From: Desulfovibrio mangrovi
GTDB lineage: Bacteria; Desulfobacterota; Desulfovibrionia; Desulfovibrionales; Desulfovibrionaceae
Assembly: GCF_026230175.1 (NCBI RefSeq)
Contig: NZ_CP104208.1
Coordinates: 1 to 64,000, forward strand
Reading direction: 5' to 3'
DNA: 64,000 nt
Numbering within the stretch: the stretch's first letter is position 1; each line of letters starts with the position of its first letter. Below, one piece after another: positions 32,912-42,228 of the stretch. The translations under genes were made by a program, and so were the position numbers. The notes beneath the pieces are model-generated. The model did not search any database, was not told the DNA's origin, and worked only from the letters and a program-made list of their open reading frames with translations.

Positions 32912-34711
32912 ATGCTGCTGGACGTTAACAACATCAAGATGTTGGACCCCAAGGATCACCCGGACTGGGAAGTTGCCCAGGACGCGGAGACCCGCATGAA
33001 GACCATATACAAGCTCGGTGACGAGATGGGGCTTGAAGAGCGCGAACTGCTGCCCTATGGCCATTACATGGGCAAGATTGATTACCGCAGCGTGCTCAAG
33101 CGCCTTGCGAACAAGCCCAACGGCAAGTTCGTGAACGTTACCGCCATCAACCCCACGCCGCTGGGTGAAGGCAAGTCCACCACCACCATCGGTCTTGTGC
33201 AGGGGCTCGGACGCAGGGGCAAGAAGGCATCTGCAGCCATCCGCCAGCCTTCCGGCGGTCCCACCATGGGTGTGAAAGGCTCAGCCGCGGGCGGCGGGCG
33301 TTCCCAGTGTATTCCGCTTACTCCGTTCTCCCTTGGTTTCACCGGCGATATCAACGCCATCATGAACGCTCACAACCTCGCCATGACCGCGCTAACCGCG
33401 CGCATGCAGCACGAGCGCAACTATTCCGACGAGAAACTGCTCAAACTTTCCGGCATGCCCCGCCTGAATGTCGACCCCACCCGTATCGAGATGGGCTGGG
33501 TCATCGACTACTGCGCGCAGGCACTGCGTAACATCATCGTCGGCATGGACGGCGTGAACGGCGCGCAGGACGGCTACATGATGCGCTCCAAGTTCGACAT
33601 AGCCGTGTCCTCGGAAGTCATGGCTATTCTCGCCGTTTCCAAGGACCTGAAGGACCTGCGCGAGCGCATGGGCAAAATCATCATGTGCTACGACAAGTTC
33701 GGCAAGCCGTTGACGACCAAGGATTTCGAGGTGGACGGTGCCATGACCGCATGGCTTGTGGATGCCGTGAACCCCAACCTCATCCAGACGCTGGAAGGCC
33801 AGCCCGTCATCGTTCATGCTGGCCCCTTCGCCAACATCGCCATCGGCCAGAGCTCCATCATCGCGGATCAGGTGGGCCTCAAGCTTTCCGATTATCATGT
33901 CACGGAATCCGGCTTCGGTGCCGACATCGGTTACGAGAAGTTCTGGAACCTCAAGTGTCATTACAGCGGTCTTGCTCCCGATGCTTCCGTGGTTGTGGCC
34001 ACGGTGCGCGCACTGAAGTGCCATGGTGGTGCTCCCGTGCCCGTGCCCGGCAAGAAGCTGCCGGAAGCCTACACCACCGAGAATGTGGAATGGGTGGAAA
34101 AGGGCTGCGCCAACCTGCTGCATCATGTGAACATCGTGAAGAAATCCGGTGTGTCCCCCGTGGTGTGCATCAACGCCTTTGTCACAGATACCAAGAACGA
34201 GATCAAAAAGATTCGTGAGCTGTGCGAAGCCGCCGGTGCCCGCGTGGCCGTTTCCCATCACTGGGAACACGGCGGCGAAGGCGCGCTTGAACTGGCCGAT
34301 GCTGTCATGGACGCCTGCAATGACAAGACGACGTTCACCCCTCTGTATGATTGGTCCATGCCCATGCGCCAGCGCATCGAGAAGGTGGCCACGGAAGTTT
34401 ACGGAGCGGATGGCGTGGATTACTCCTTTGAGGCAAAGGCACGATTGGAAAGTATTGAGAACGATGCCGAGCTTTCCAAGCTTGGCCTGTGCATGGTCAA
34501 AACGCACCTTTCACTCTCCGACGATCCTGCCCGAAAGGGCGTGCCCAAGGGCTGGCGCCTCAAGGTTCGCGACGTGCTCACCTTCGGCGGTGCAGGGTTT
34601 GTTGTGCCGGTGGCCGGTTCCATCTCCCTCATGCCCGGAACGGGTTCCAACCCCTCGTTCCGCCGCATTGACGTGGATACGGATACGGGTCGCGTAGAAG
34701 GATTGTTCTAA
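32912..34711 (+). CDS. fhs: Formate--tetrahydrofolate ligase
   Basis: 599 residues from the ATG at 32912 with AAGGAG eight bases upstream. The enzyme makes 10-formyl-THF from formate, THF and ATP. The P-loop reads [11 protein letters not shown], and the sequence [18 protein letters not shown] and P-G-T-G-S-N-P blocks are present. It heads a one-carbon stretch with folD and a formate dehydrogenase on the same strand, so it probably uses formate made or consumed by that enzyme. Confidence 0.97.
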   Translation: MLLDVNNIKMLDPKDHPDWEVAQDAETRMKTIYKLGDEMGLEERELLPYGHYMGKIDYRSVLKRLANKPNGKFVNVTAINPTPLGEGKSTTTIGLVQGLGRRGKKASAAIRQPSGGPTMGVKGSAAGGGRSQCIPLTPFSLGFTGDINAIMNAHNLAMTALTARMQHERNYSDEKLLKLSGMPRLNVDPTRIEMGWVIDYCAQALRNIIVGMDGVNGAQDGYMMRSKFDIAVSSEVMAILAVSKDLKDLRERMGKIIMCYDKFGKPLTTKDFEVDGAMTAWLVDAVNPNLIQTLEGQPVIVHAGPFANIAIGQSSIIADQVGLKLSDYHVTESGFGADIGYEKFWNLKCHYSGLAPDASVVVATVRALKCHGGAPVPVPGKKLPEAYTTENVEWVEKGCANLLHHVNIVKKSGVSPVVCINAFVTDTKNEIKKIRELCEAAGARVAVSHHWEHGGEGALELADAVMDACNDKTTFTPLYDWSMPMRQRIEKVATEVYGADGVDYSFEAKARLESIENDAELSKLGLCMVKTHLSLSDDPARKGVPKGWRLKVRDVLTFGGAGFVVPVAGSISLMPGTGSNPSFRRIDVDTDTGRVEGLF

Positions 34712-35084
34712 GAGGTTGCCGGGGACAGGGTGGTTTTCTGCCCCCGCAAGTATATGGGCAGGCCGGTGTCACCTCCTCACACACCGGTCTGCCTCCCCCT
34801 TTGCTCTTCGGTGTCACTACCGCTACGCCGGAATTGATGGCATATAAATGTATGGTATTCCGGTGCATGGTGGGGAATGGCTGAATATCCTCCCTCTGGT
34901 CGTTGGGGCAGCTGCGGCTGCTGGCTCGCAGCCTGCAAGCAGCCGACAGGTTGCAAATCGAACCATGGAAGGGAAGACGCCTTTCCCGTGTTCTGTCCAT
35001 GAGATTGCGGGTTGACAGGGTGCCGTGTCTGGGCAATACCGTGCGCGGCACATCATCAATATATTTACGTCACGGGAGCCTGCC
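34712..35084 (+). promoter_or_regulatory. Intergenic region between fhs and folD: terminator-like hairpin, structured stretch, folD promoter
   Basis: A 13-base hairpin (34757-34769 with 34781-34793, one G-T pair) followed by TCCCCCTTTGCTCTT probably ends fhs. TTGACA at 35012-35017 and AATACC at 35035-35040, 17 bases apart, may drive folD. Between them lie strong local hairpins (for example GGCTGC/GCAGCC around 34916-34933) that could form a structured leader. I could not match it securely to a riboswitch class. GGGAG precedes the folD ATG. Confidence 0.45.
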
Positions 35085-36002
35085 ATGAGCGCGGAAATTA
35101 TCAGCGGCACCGATATGCGTACCGCCATTCTGGAAGAGCTGGCCTCGGAAGTCGAGGCAATGAAGGCCAAGCACGGCAAAGGGCCGGGGCTGGTCACCAT
35201 TCTGGTGGGTGAGAACCCCGCCTCCGTAAGCTACGTCACCTTGAAGGTGAAGACTGCCCTCAAGCTGGGCTTCCATGAGATTCAGGACAACCAGCCTGAA
35301 TCCATCAGCGAGGAAGAGCTTCTCGCCCTCATCGAACGCTACAATCAGGATCCGGATATCCACGGTATTCTGGTGCAGCTACCTCTGCCCAAGCACATCA
35401 ACGAAGAAAAGGTCATCTACGCCATCGACCCCGACAAGGACGTGGACGGTTTCCACCCCGTCAACCTCGGTCGCATGGTCATCGGTGGCGATAGCGGCGG
35501 CTTTCTGCCCTGCACGCCTGCGGGCATTCAGGAAATGATCGTTCGTTCCGGCACGGAAACCAGCGGTGCCGAAGTTGTTGTCGTGGGCCGTTCCAATATC
35601 GTGGGCAAGCCCATCTCCATCATGATGGGGCAGAAGGGCAAGGGCGCGAACAGCACCGTGACCATGGTGCACACCCGTACCCGTGACCTGGCCGAACACT
35701 GCAAGCGTGCAGACATTCTCATTGTCGCAGCAGGTGTTCCCGGTCTGGTGAAGCCCGACTGGATCAAGCCCGGCGCTACCGTCATCGACGTCGGGGTTAA
35801 CCGCGTGGGCACCAGTTCCACCGGCAAGGCCATTCTTTCCGGCGACGTTGATTTTGCCGAAGCCTGCAAGGTTGCCGGCAAGATTACTCCCGTTCCCGGC
35901 GGCGTCGGTCCCATGACCATCGCCATGCTGATGAAGAACACCGTGAAGTCCGCCTGGATGCATCTTGAAAAAAAGACCGCTGACGGACAGAACTGCCGAT
36001 AG
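35085..36002 (+). CDS. folD: Bifunctional methylene-THF dehydrogenase / methenyl-THF cyclohydrolase
   Basis: 305 residues from the ATG at 35085 with GGGAG upstream. It interconverts 10-formyl-, methenyl- and methylene-THF with NAD(P). Catalytic Lys lies in the S-Y-V-T-L-K segment, with V-Q-L-P-L-P-K-H, P-C-T-P-A-G and G-R-S-N-I-V-G-K-P all present. Slightly longer than the usual 285 residues because of small insertions. It is downstream of fhs and upstream of the formate dehydrogenase genes, so the three steps lie together. Confidence 0.97.
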   Translation: MSAEIISGTDMRTAILEELASEVEAMKAKHGKGPGLVTILVGENPASVSYVTLKVKTALKLGFHEIQDNQPESISEEELLALIERYNQDPDIHGILVQLPLPKHINEEKVIYAIDPDKDVDGFHPVNLGRMVIGGDSGGFLPCTPAGIQEMIVRSGTETSGAEVVVVGRSNIVGKPISIMMGQKGKGANSTVTMVHTRTRDLAEHCKRADILIVAAGVPGLVKPDWIKPGATVIDVGVNRVGTSSTGKAILSGDVDFAEACKVAGKITPVPGGVGPMTIAMLMKNTVKSAWMHLEKKTADGQNCR

Positions 36003-36062
36003 CATTCCTCCGCGCCGCCCTGTGCATGCAGGGCGGCGTGTTCTTTTATTACCGGAGAGCCG

Positions 36063-36593
36063 ATGAGCTGCTGCAATCATACGCATGGCGTTGCTGTGGG
36101 CTGCTGCGGAACCGCTGAAACAGCATCCGAAATCACCCCCGACCAGTGGGCAGAGGTGCATGCCGTCATTGCCCGACACAAGGACACTCCGGGCGCGCTC
36201 ATCACCGTGCTGCGCGAAGCACAGGACGTGGTGGGCTATTTCCCGCCGGAGCTTCTGGACTGCATTGCCGAAGGCATGAACATTCCCGCCAGCGACGTGT
36301 TCGGCGTGGTCTCGTTCTATTCCCTCTTTTCGCTGAGTCCAAAGGGACGTCATACCATCAAGGTCTGCACAGGCACTGCCTGCTACGTGAAGGGCATCCG
36401 TGAGGTCATCAACCGGATAGCCTCGGAGTACGGTATCCGCGAGGGCGAAACCACCGAAGACCGCCGCTTCGACCTCGAAGGCGTGCGCTGTCTCGGTGCA
36501 TGCGGCCTTGCGCCTGTCATGGTGGTGGGGGACGATACGCATGGGGCCGTATCCGCCGACAAGGTCCTTGAACTTCTGAAGAAGTATACCTAG
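36063..36593 (+). CDS. NuoE/HndA-type [2Fe-2S] subunit of the formate dehydrogenase complex
   Basis: 176 residues of the 24-kDa NADH dehydrogenase family. The thioredoxin-like domain has the [2Fe-2S] ligands C-T-G-T-A-C and C-L-G-A-C-G. It would pass electrons between the flavin subunit and other clusters. The first 20 residues form an extra tail with C-C-N-H-T-H-G and G-C-C-G, not part of the fold. It starts 60 bases after folD and nine bases before the next gene. In HndABCD-like and soluble FDH complexes this is the HndA/FdhC-type subunit. Confidence 0.9.
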   Translation: MSCCNHTHGVAVGCCGTAETASEITPDQWAEVHAVIARHKDTPGALITVLREAQDVVGYFPPELLDCIAEGMNIPASDVFGVVSFYSLFSLSPKGRHTIKVCTGTACYVKGIREVINRIASEYGIREGETTEDRRFDLEGVRCLGACGLAPVMVVGDDTHGAVSADKVLELLKKYT

Positions 36594-36602
36594 GGGGACG
36601 GC

Positions 36603-38489
36603 ATGACGGTACATACGGATACCACATCCTGCAGCAGGACTGCCCGTCGTCTGGGCGTGGCCGACCTTGCGACCATGCGCGAAGAGTATGCGGCCCGCCT
36701 GCATGCGCCGAACATGCGGCATATCTTTATTTGTGGCGGCACGGGCTGCCACGCCACCGGCAGCATCGCCGTGAAGGACCGCCTTGTGGAAGAGGTCGCG
36801 GCACGTGGCCTTGGCGAGACGGTGCGCATCGTCGAAACAGGCTGCAACGGCTTCTGCGCGCTCGGCCCGCTGCTGCTGGTGCATCCCGACAACATTTTCT
36901 ACCAGAAGCTCTCTGCTGACGACATTCCCGAACTTGTGGAAGAGCAGCTCGTGCACGGCAGACAGGTCGAACGCCTGCTGTATCGTGACCCGCAGACGAA
37001 GAAGCCCATTCCGCATTTCGGCGATATTCCCTTTTTCGCCCGTCAGCAGCCGTGGACCCTGCGTAACAAGGGGATCATCAACCCTGAGTCCATCGAGGAC
37101 TATATCGGGCGTGACGGGTATCTCGGCACGGCCAAGGCCCTGCTGGAGCTGACGCCCGAATCCATCGTGCAGGAAATGCTCACCTCCGGCCTTCGTGGCC
37201 GCGGCGGAGCCGGTTTTCCCACGGGCATGAAGTGGCAGTTCGCCCAGCGCAGCCCCGGTGACGTGAAATACGTGCTCTGCAACGCTGACGAGGGCGACCC
37301 CGGTGCCTTCATGGACCGCTCCATTCTGGAAGCTGACCCTCATGCCGTGCTGGAAGGGATGATCATCGCGGCCCGCGCCATCAACGCGCATCAGGGCTAC
37401 ATCTATTGCCGTTCGGAGTATCCGCTGGCCGTGCGCCGTGTGCAGATCGCCATTGATCAGGCCCGTGCCCTCGGTCTGCTGGGCAGGGACATCCTTGGTT
37501 CCGGATTCGATTTCGACGTGGAAATCTATCAGGGAGCCGGTGCCTTCGTCTGCGGCGAGGAAACGGCACTCATGCGTTCCATCGAAGGCAAGCGCGGTAT
37601 GCCGCGTCCGCGTCCGCCATTCCCTGCGCACAAGGGGTTGTGGGAAAAACCCACCATCCTCAATAACGTGGAAACCCTCGCCAATGTTGCGCAGATCATG
37701 ATCAACGGCGGCGCGTGGTATGCCTCTGTGGGCACGGAAAAGAGCAAGGGTACCAAGGTGTTCGCACTCTCCGGCGATGTGAACAACATCGGCCTTGTGG
37801 AAGTGCCTATGGGCACCCCCCTGCGCAGCATCGTCTATGACATCGGCGGCGGCATTCCCAAGAAACGCAAGCTCAAGGCCGTGCAGCTCGGCGGTCCGTC
37901 CGGAGGATGCATTCCGGAGGCCCACCTTGATGTTGTTGTCGACTATGAAGAGATTGCCAAGGTCGGAGCCATCATGGGGTCCGGCGGTGCCATTGTCATG
38001 GATGACCGCACCTGCATGGTGGATATGGCCCGCTTCTTCCTCGACTTCATTCAGGACGAAAGCTGCGGCAAGTGTACCCCTTGTCGCGAAGGCACCCGCC
38101 GCCAGCTGGAACTGCTGGAAAAGATTTGTGCGGGCAATGGCGAAGAGGGCGACATAGCACTGCTTGAAGAGCTCTCTGCCATGATCACGGAATCCGCTCT
38201 GTGCGGGTTGGGGCAGACCGCCTCCAACCCCGTGCTTTCCGCACTGCGTTACTTCCGCGATGAGTTCGACGCCCATATCACGCATAAGAAGTGTCCTGCC
38301 AAGCGCTGCGCCGCGTTGCTCGACTTCACGGTCAATGCGGAAAAATGCAAGAAGTGCGGCAAGTGCTACCAGACCTGCCCCGTGCAGGCGATTGCGTGGC
38401 AGAAGAAGGAAGTGGCCGTCATCAATCGCGATATCTGTGTGCGCTGCATGAGCTGCTTTGAGGCCTGTCCTTTTGACGCCATTGATTAG
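36603..38489 (+). CDS. NuoF/HndC-type flavin and NAD(P)-binding subunit
   Basis: 628 residues: an N-terminal thioredoxin-like [2Fe-2S] domain (about 40-120; C-G-G-T-G-C, C-N-G-F-C), the NuoF FMN/NAD domain (G-R-G-G-A-G-F-P-T-G; G-A-G-A-F-V-C-G-E-E-T-A-L), the [4Fe-4S] motif E-S-C-G-K-C-T-P-C-R-E-G, and two C-terminal ferredoxin clusters (C-K-K-C-G-K-C and C-V-R-C-M-S-C). Same plan as HndC. It links NAD(P)(H) to the formate dehydrogenase subunit encoded next; flavin-based bifurcation with ferredoxin is possible but not shown. Confidence 0.94.
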   Translation: MTVHTDTTSCSRTARRLGVADLATMREEYAARLHAPNMRHIFICGGTGCHATGSIAVKDRLVEEVAARGLGETVRIVETGCNGFCALGPLLLVHPDNIFYQKLSADDIPELVEEQLVHGRQVERLLYRDPQTKKPIPHFGDIPFFARQQPWTLRNKGIINPESIEDYIGRDGYLGTAKALLELTPESIVQEMLTSGLRGRGGAGFPTGMKWQFAQRSPGDVKYVLCNADEGDPGAFMDRSILEADPHAVLEGMIIAARAINAHQGYIYCRSEYPLAVRRVQIAIDQARALGLLGRDILGSGFDFDVEIYQGAGAFVCGEETALMRSIEGKRGMPRPRPPFPAHKGLWEKPTILNNVETLANVAQIMINGGAWYASVGTEKSKGTKVFALSGDVNNIGLVEVPMGTPLRSIVYDIGGGIPKKRKLKAVQLGGPSGGCIPEAHLDVVVDYEEIAKVGAIMGSGGAIVMDDRTCMVDMARFFLDFIQDESCGKCTPCREGTRRQLELLEKICAGNGEEGDIALLEELSAMITESALCGLGQTASNPVLSALRYFRDEFDAHITHKKCPAKRCAALLDFTVNAEKCKKCGKCYQTCPVQAIAWQKKEVAVINRDICVRCMSCFEACPFDAID

Positions 38490-38530
38490 GGGCGGAAGCT
38501 CCAACTATAAAAACGCTCTTGGAATTCCGT

Positions 38531-41227
38531 ATGAGTAACACACTGACACTGAACGGCATTACCTGCGAGTTCACGCCCGGTGAAACGATTCTGGACGTGG
38601 CGCGGCGTAATTATGTGGATATTCCCACACTGTGCCACCTGAAGGGGACGACGCCCACGGGTGCGTGCCGTATCTGCGTGGTGGAGGTAAAGGGCGCGCG
38701 CAGCCTTGTGGCGGCCTGTGCCGCACCTGCCGGTGCGGGCATGGAGATTCAGACGGAATCGCCGAACGTGGTGCGTTCCCGCCGGATGAATCTGGAACTG
38801 CTGCTTTCTTCGGGCACGCATGACTGCCTGCTCTGTCCGGCATCGGGCGACTGCACCCTGCAGGCGCTGGCTTTCCGCTACGGTGCAGGTGGCAAGCGTT
38901 TTGCTGTCCGAAAGCCTGCTCATACCCCGGACGTGTCCAATCCTTTCCTCATTCGCGACTTTTCCAAGTGCATTCTGTGCGGTCGCTGTGTGCAGGCCTG
39001 CAAGCAGGTGCAGGTGAATGACGCCATCGACTTCGGCTATCGCGGAGCCAAGACCAAGATCATCACCCGCAACGACCTGCCGCTCGGCCAGTCGGACTGC
39101 GTGTTCTGCGGTGAGTGCCTGCAGGTATGTCCCGTGGGGGCCATCACCCTCAAGGATGCCCGCAAGAAGCCGCGCCTGTGCGAAACGCAGGCAGTGCGCA
39201 CCACATGTGCATATTGCGGGGTGGGGTGTCAGGTGAATCTGCATGTGCGTGACAACAGGATTCACATGGTAACCGGTGCGGAGGCGGCACCCAACCATGG
39301 CAGCCTGTGCGTGAAAGGCCGTTTCGGGCTGGAGTTCATCAACTCGCCGGAACGTCTGACAACGCCGCTTGTCCGCAAGGATGGCGAACTTGTCCCCGCA
39401 TCATGGGATGAGGCGCTGAATGCAGTGGCGCAGCGACTGTCTGCCGTGTGTACTCAGCATGGTGCGGATAGTGTGGGCGTGCTGACATCGGCCCGCTGCA
39501 CCAATGAAGAGAACTACCTCATACAGAAATTTGCCCGCGCGGTGGTCGGCACGAATAACGTTGACCACTGCGCACGGCTCTGACACTCCCCCACGGTGGC
39601 CGGTCTGGCCGCCGCATTCGGAAGCGGAGCTGCAACCAACCCCATGCATGATGTGATCAACGCCGACGTGGTGCTGATTACCGGTTCCAATATTACGGAA
39701 AACCACCCCGTGCTGGCGGCGCAGCTGAAGCGTGCCGTGAAGTTCGGCAGGCCGGATGGCCGCAGAACCCGCCTGATTGTCGCGGACCCGCGCAAGGTGG
39801 GCATTGCCCGCCATGCGGATATCTGGATGCGCCCCACGCCGGGAACGGACGTGGCGTGGATCAACGGGCTTGCCCATGTGATTCTGCGCGAGAACCTGCA
39901 CGATGCCGCATACGTGGCCGAGCGGACCGAAGAGTTCGAGGCTTTCCGTGCGGCGGTGGCGGCGTTCACGCCGGAGCACGTGCAGGCCGTGACAGGCATT
40001 CCCGCCGCACAGGTGGAAGAGGCCGCACGGCTCTATGCCTCCGGCAGGGCCCTCATATTCTACTGCATGGGCATGACCCAGCACGTGAGCGGCACGGACA
40101 ACGTGAAGGCGCTGGCAAACCTTTCCATGCTTTGTGGCAACATCGGCCGCGAGGGCGGCGGACTCAACCCCATTCGCGGGCAGAACAATGTGCAGGGCGC
40201 GTGCGATATGGGCGGTCTGCCGGACAAGCTGCCGGGCTACCGCAACGTGGCGGATGCCGAAGCCCGCGGTGCCGTGGGCAAGGCATGGGGAACCGTGCTG
40301 CCGGACGGCAAGGGCATGACCTCACGCGACATGTTCCATGCCATGGAGCATGGGACGCTGAAGGCGCTGTATCTGGTGGGCGAGAATCCCATGGTGTCCC
40401 ATGCGGACCTCGGTCATGCAGAGCGTTGCTTTGATTCTCTCGATTTTCTGGTTGTGCAGGATATCTTTCTTACCGAAACAGCTCGCCGTGCCGACGTGGT
40501 GCTGCCTTCTGCATGCTTTGCGGAGAAGGACGGCACCTTCACCAATACCGAACGCCGCGTGCAGCGCGTACGCAAGGCTGTAAATGCCCCGGGCGAGGCC
40601 CTGGCGGACTGGCGAATCGTATGCAGTCTGGCCAATCGCATGGGCGCACAGTGGTCCTATGCCTCTCCCAAGGACGTCATGCGTGAGATTGCGGCGGTAA
40701 CGCCCTCCTACGCGGGCATTTCCTACGACCGGATTGAGGAAGAAGGGCTGCACTGGCCCTGTCCGGATGCCGCGCATGCAGGCACGCCCATTCTGCACAA
40801 GGAGCAATTCGTGCGGGGCAAGGGGCGTTTTCATGCCGTGGCCTTCGTGCCTCCGGCGGAGCTGCCTGATGAGGCGTATCCCTTCATCCTGACCACGGGA
40901 CGCGTGCTGTATCAGTACCATACCGGCACCATGACCCGTAAGGCCAAAGGTCTGGCGGCCAAAGAAGGGGAATGCTTCGTGGAGATTGCCCGGGAAGATG
41001 CCCTTCGTCTGGGCATAGGGCAGGGAGCGGACGTGCGCGTGAGCTCGCGTCGTGGTTCCATTGTGGTGAAGGCCCGCATTTCCCCCAAGGCGGTGTCTGG
41101 CACCGTGTTCATTCCCTTCCATTTTGCGGAAGCGGCAGCCAACCGGCTGACTCACGATGCCTCTGATCCCGCATCCGGCATCAGCGAGTTCAAGGTTTGT
41201 GCCGTGCGCGTGGAGCCTGCGGCATAG
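38531..41227 (+). CDS. fdhA: Formate dehydrogenase catalytic subunit, selenoprotein (TGA at 39581 = Sec351)
   Basis: 898 residues when TGA at 39581-39583 is read as selenocysteine; naive gene calling splits it into 38531-39583 and a frame from 39596. Order: NuoG-like [2Fe-2S] (C-H-L... C-R-I-C), a His/Cys cluster region, two ferredoxin motifs (C-I-L-C-G-R-C; C-V-F-C-G-E-C), the FDH [4Fe-4S] (C-A-Y-C-G-V-G-C), then Mo/W-bis-PGD domains. The Sec sits in D-H-C-A-R-L-U-H-S-P-T-V, the exact active-site context of FDH. A perfect SECIS hairpin follows. It oxidises formate or reduces CO2, with HndA/HndC-like partners. No SelA/SelB genes lie in the window. Confidence 0.96.
39581..39613 (+). promoter_or_regulatory. 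Sec codon and SECIS hairpin in fdhA
   Basis: TGA at 39581-39583; the stem GGTGGCC (39595-39601) pairs with GGCCGCC (39607-39613) around the loop GGTCT. The loop starts 18 bases after the TGA. Loop and spacing match the E. coli fdhF SECIS as I recall it. Confidence 0.93.
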
Positions 41228-41252
41228 CACCCGTTGAGCAGCATTCTGATCT

Positions 41253-41301
41253 GAAAAAAAAGCCCGTCCGGATCGCCTTTGCGGCAGCCGGACGGGCTTT
41301 C
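41253..41301. terminator. Bidirectional terminator between fdhA and the Lrp-type gene
   Basis: A 13-base repeat AAAGCCCGTCCGG/CCGGACGGGCTTT. The minus strand has an eight-T tail; the plus strand a shorter one. Confidence 0.88.
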
Positions 41302-41323
41302 TGGTTGTCCTGAAAAATGTCGG

Positions 41324-41788
41324 CTATTCCGGCAGCGTGTCAGGATCAAGGATGTAGGGAGCCATCATGCGGGTACCCTTGTACACCACAAAGCTCTCAA
41401 CAGACAGGATGCCTTCGACCTTGGACATTTCATTGGAGTAGAACTCCAGCAGTCCGAATCCTTCCCGTAGCAGCAGGGTCAGGATGATGTCGAATCGGCC
41501 GGTTACCACGGCGGAAGAGATGACGCCCTTCAGCTCGCTCAGTTCCTGACATTTGGAGAACAAGTCTCTCTCGCTCAGACGTACGCCCGTGTAAACGATG
41601 GTGTGGCCGGGAATCTTTTCAACATCCAGACGCCCGACAATGTCCATTACGCCGTCTTGCTGCATCTTGTTGATGCGCGAGCGCACGGTGTTTTCCGCAA
41701 CGGAAAGCTCCTGTGCGATTTCCCTGTAGGACTTGCGCCCGTCAAGCAACTGCCCCGCAATCTGGAAGCTCAGCTTGTCGATTTTCAC
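41324..41788 (-). CDS. Lrp/AsnC family transcriptional regulator
   Basis: 154 residues. I prefer the GTG at 41788, which has GGAGGAA six bases upstream, over the ATG at 41824, which has none. N-terminal winged helix-turn-helix (Y-R-E-I-A-Q-E-L-S-V-A-E-N-T-V-R-S-R-I) and a C-terminal RAM/ligand domain with V-V-T-G-R-F-D-I. It is convergent with the formate dehydrogenase operon. Ligand and targets are unknown. Confidence 0.9.
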   Translation of the reverse strand: MKIDKLSFQIAGQLLDGRKSYREIAQELSVAENTVRSRINKMQQDGVMDIVGRLDVEKIPGHTIVYTGVRLSERDLFSKCQELSELKGVISSAVVTGRFDIILTLLLREGFGLLEFYSNEMSKVEGILSVESFVVYKGTRMMAPYILDPDTLPE

Positions 41789-42228
41789 TATTTCCTCCGG
41801 TAGGCTCTGGTGCGGCGGCTGCATTTTTCATCAGCACGAACGCCGCGCAGGGGTGAGGGGAACAGGGCGAAAGCCCAATCAACCACGCAATGTCGTCAAT
41901 AAGCACGTCTGGGTACTTATCGGAAATTACAAAAAAGTTCAATTCCTCATCTGGATAAAGTGATTTTTGCGGAAAATTGCAAATTCACCGGTCCGTAACT
42001 ATTGGACAAATTGAAGGACTGCGCACGTTAGCAAGCGCTCTTCGTCACTTTATGGGCAAGCTTTGCTCGTTTCCTCACCCCTTTCGGATGGTGCAGAAGA
42101 AATCAGCGGAATTGCGGGGTGGATGCTTGTTTGGCCGAGTGTGGCTGCGTTTTAATCTGCAATGGCGCTTCTGTTTTTGGACGTGCTTGCTCGTGCTCTG
42201 GCTGCGCCGAACAAACAGGAAAGGAGGA
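41789..42228. other. Intergenic stretch between the Lrp-type and SPOR genes
   Basis: About 440 bases. The part up to about 42060 is AT-richer than its surroundings and probably holds the minus-strand promoter of the Lrp-type gene (a TTGACG lies at about 41894 on that strand). The rest is the 3' region of the SPOR gene. Plus-strand frames here are not supported. Confidence 0.4.

Noticed and set aside
34840-35000. Cobalamin riboswitch upstream of folD
   Set aside because: A GGGGAATGGCTGAATATCC-like stretch resembles part of the class, but the B12 box (GCCACTG) and the ordered core are not present.
35379-38504. A 1041-codon open frame on the minus strand across folD, the NuoE-type and NuoF-type genes
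   Set aside because: The plus-strand genes are certain from their motifs, and high GC third positions open the antisense frame. Its sequence has no domain and is full of His/Gly-rich shadow composition.
39596-41227. Formate dehydrogenase as a separate gene starting with GTG at 39596, or a pseudogene
   Set aside because: The TGA before it is in the exact Sec position of the active site and a SECIS hairpin follows.
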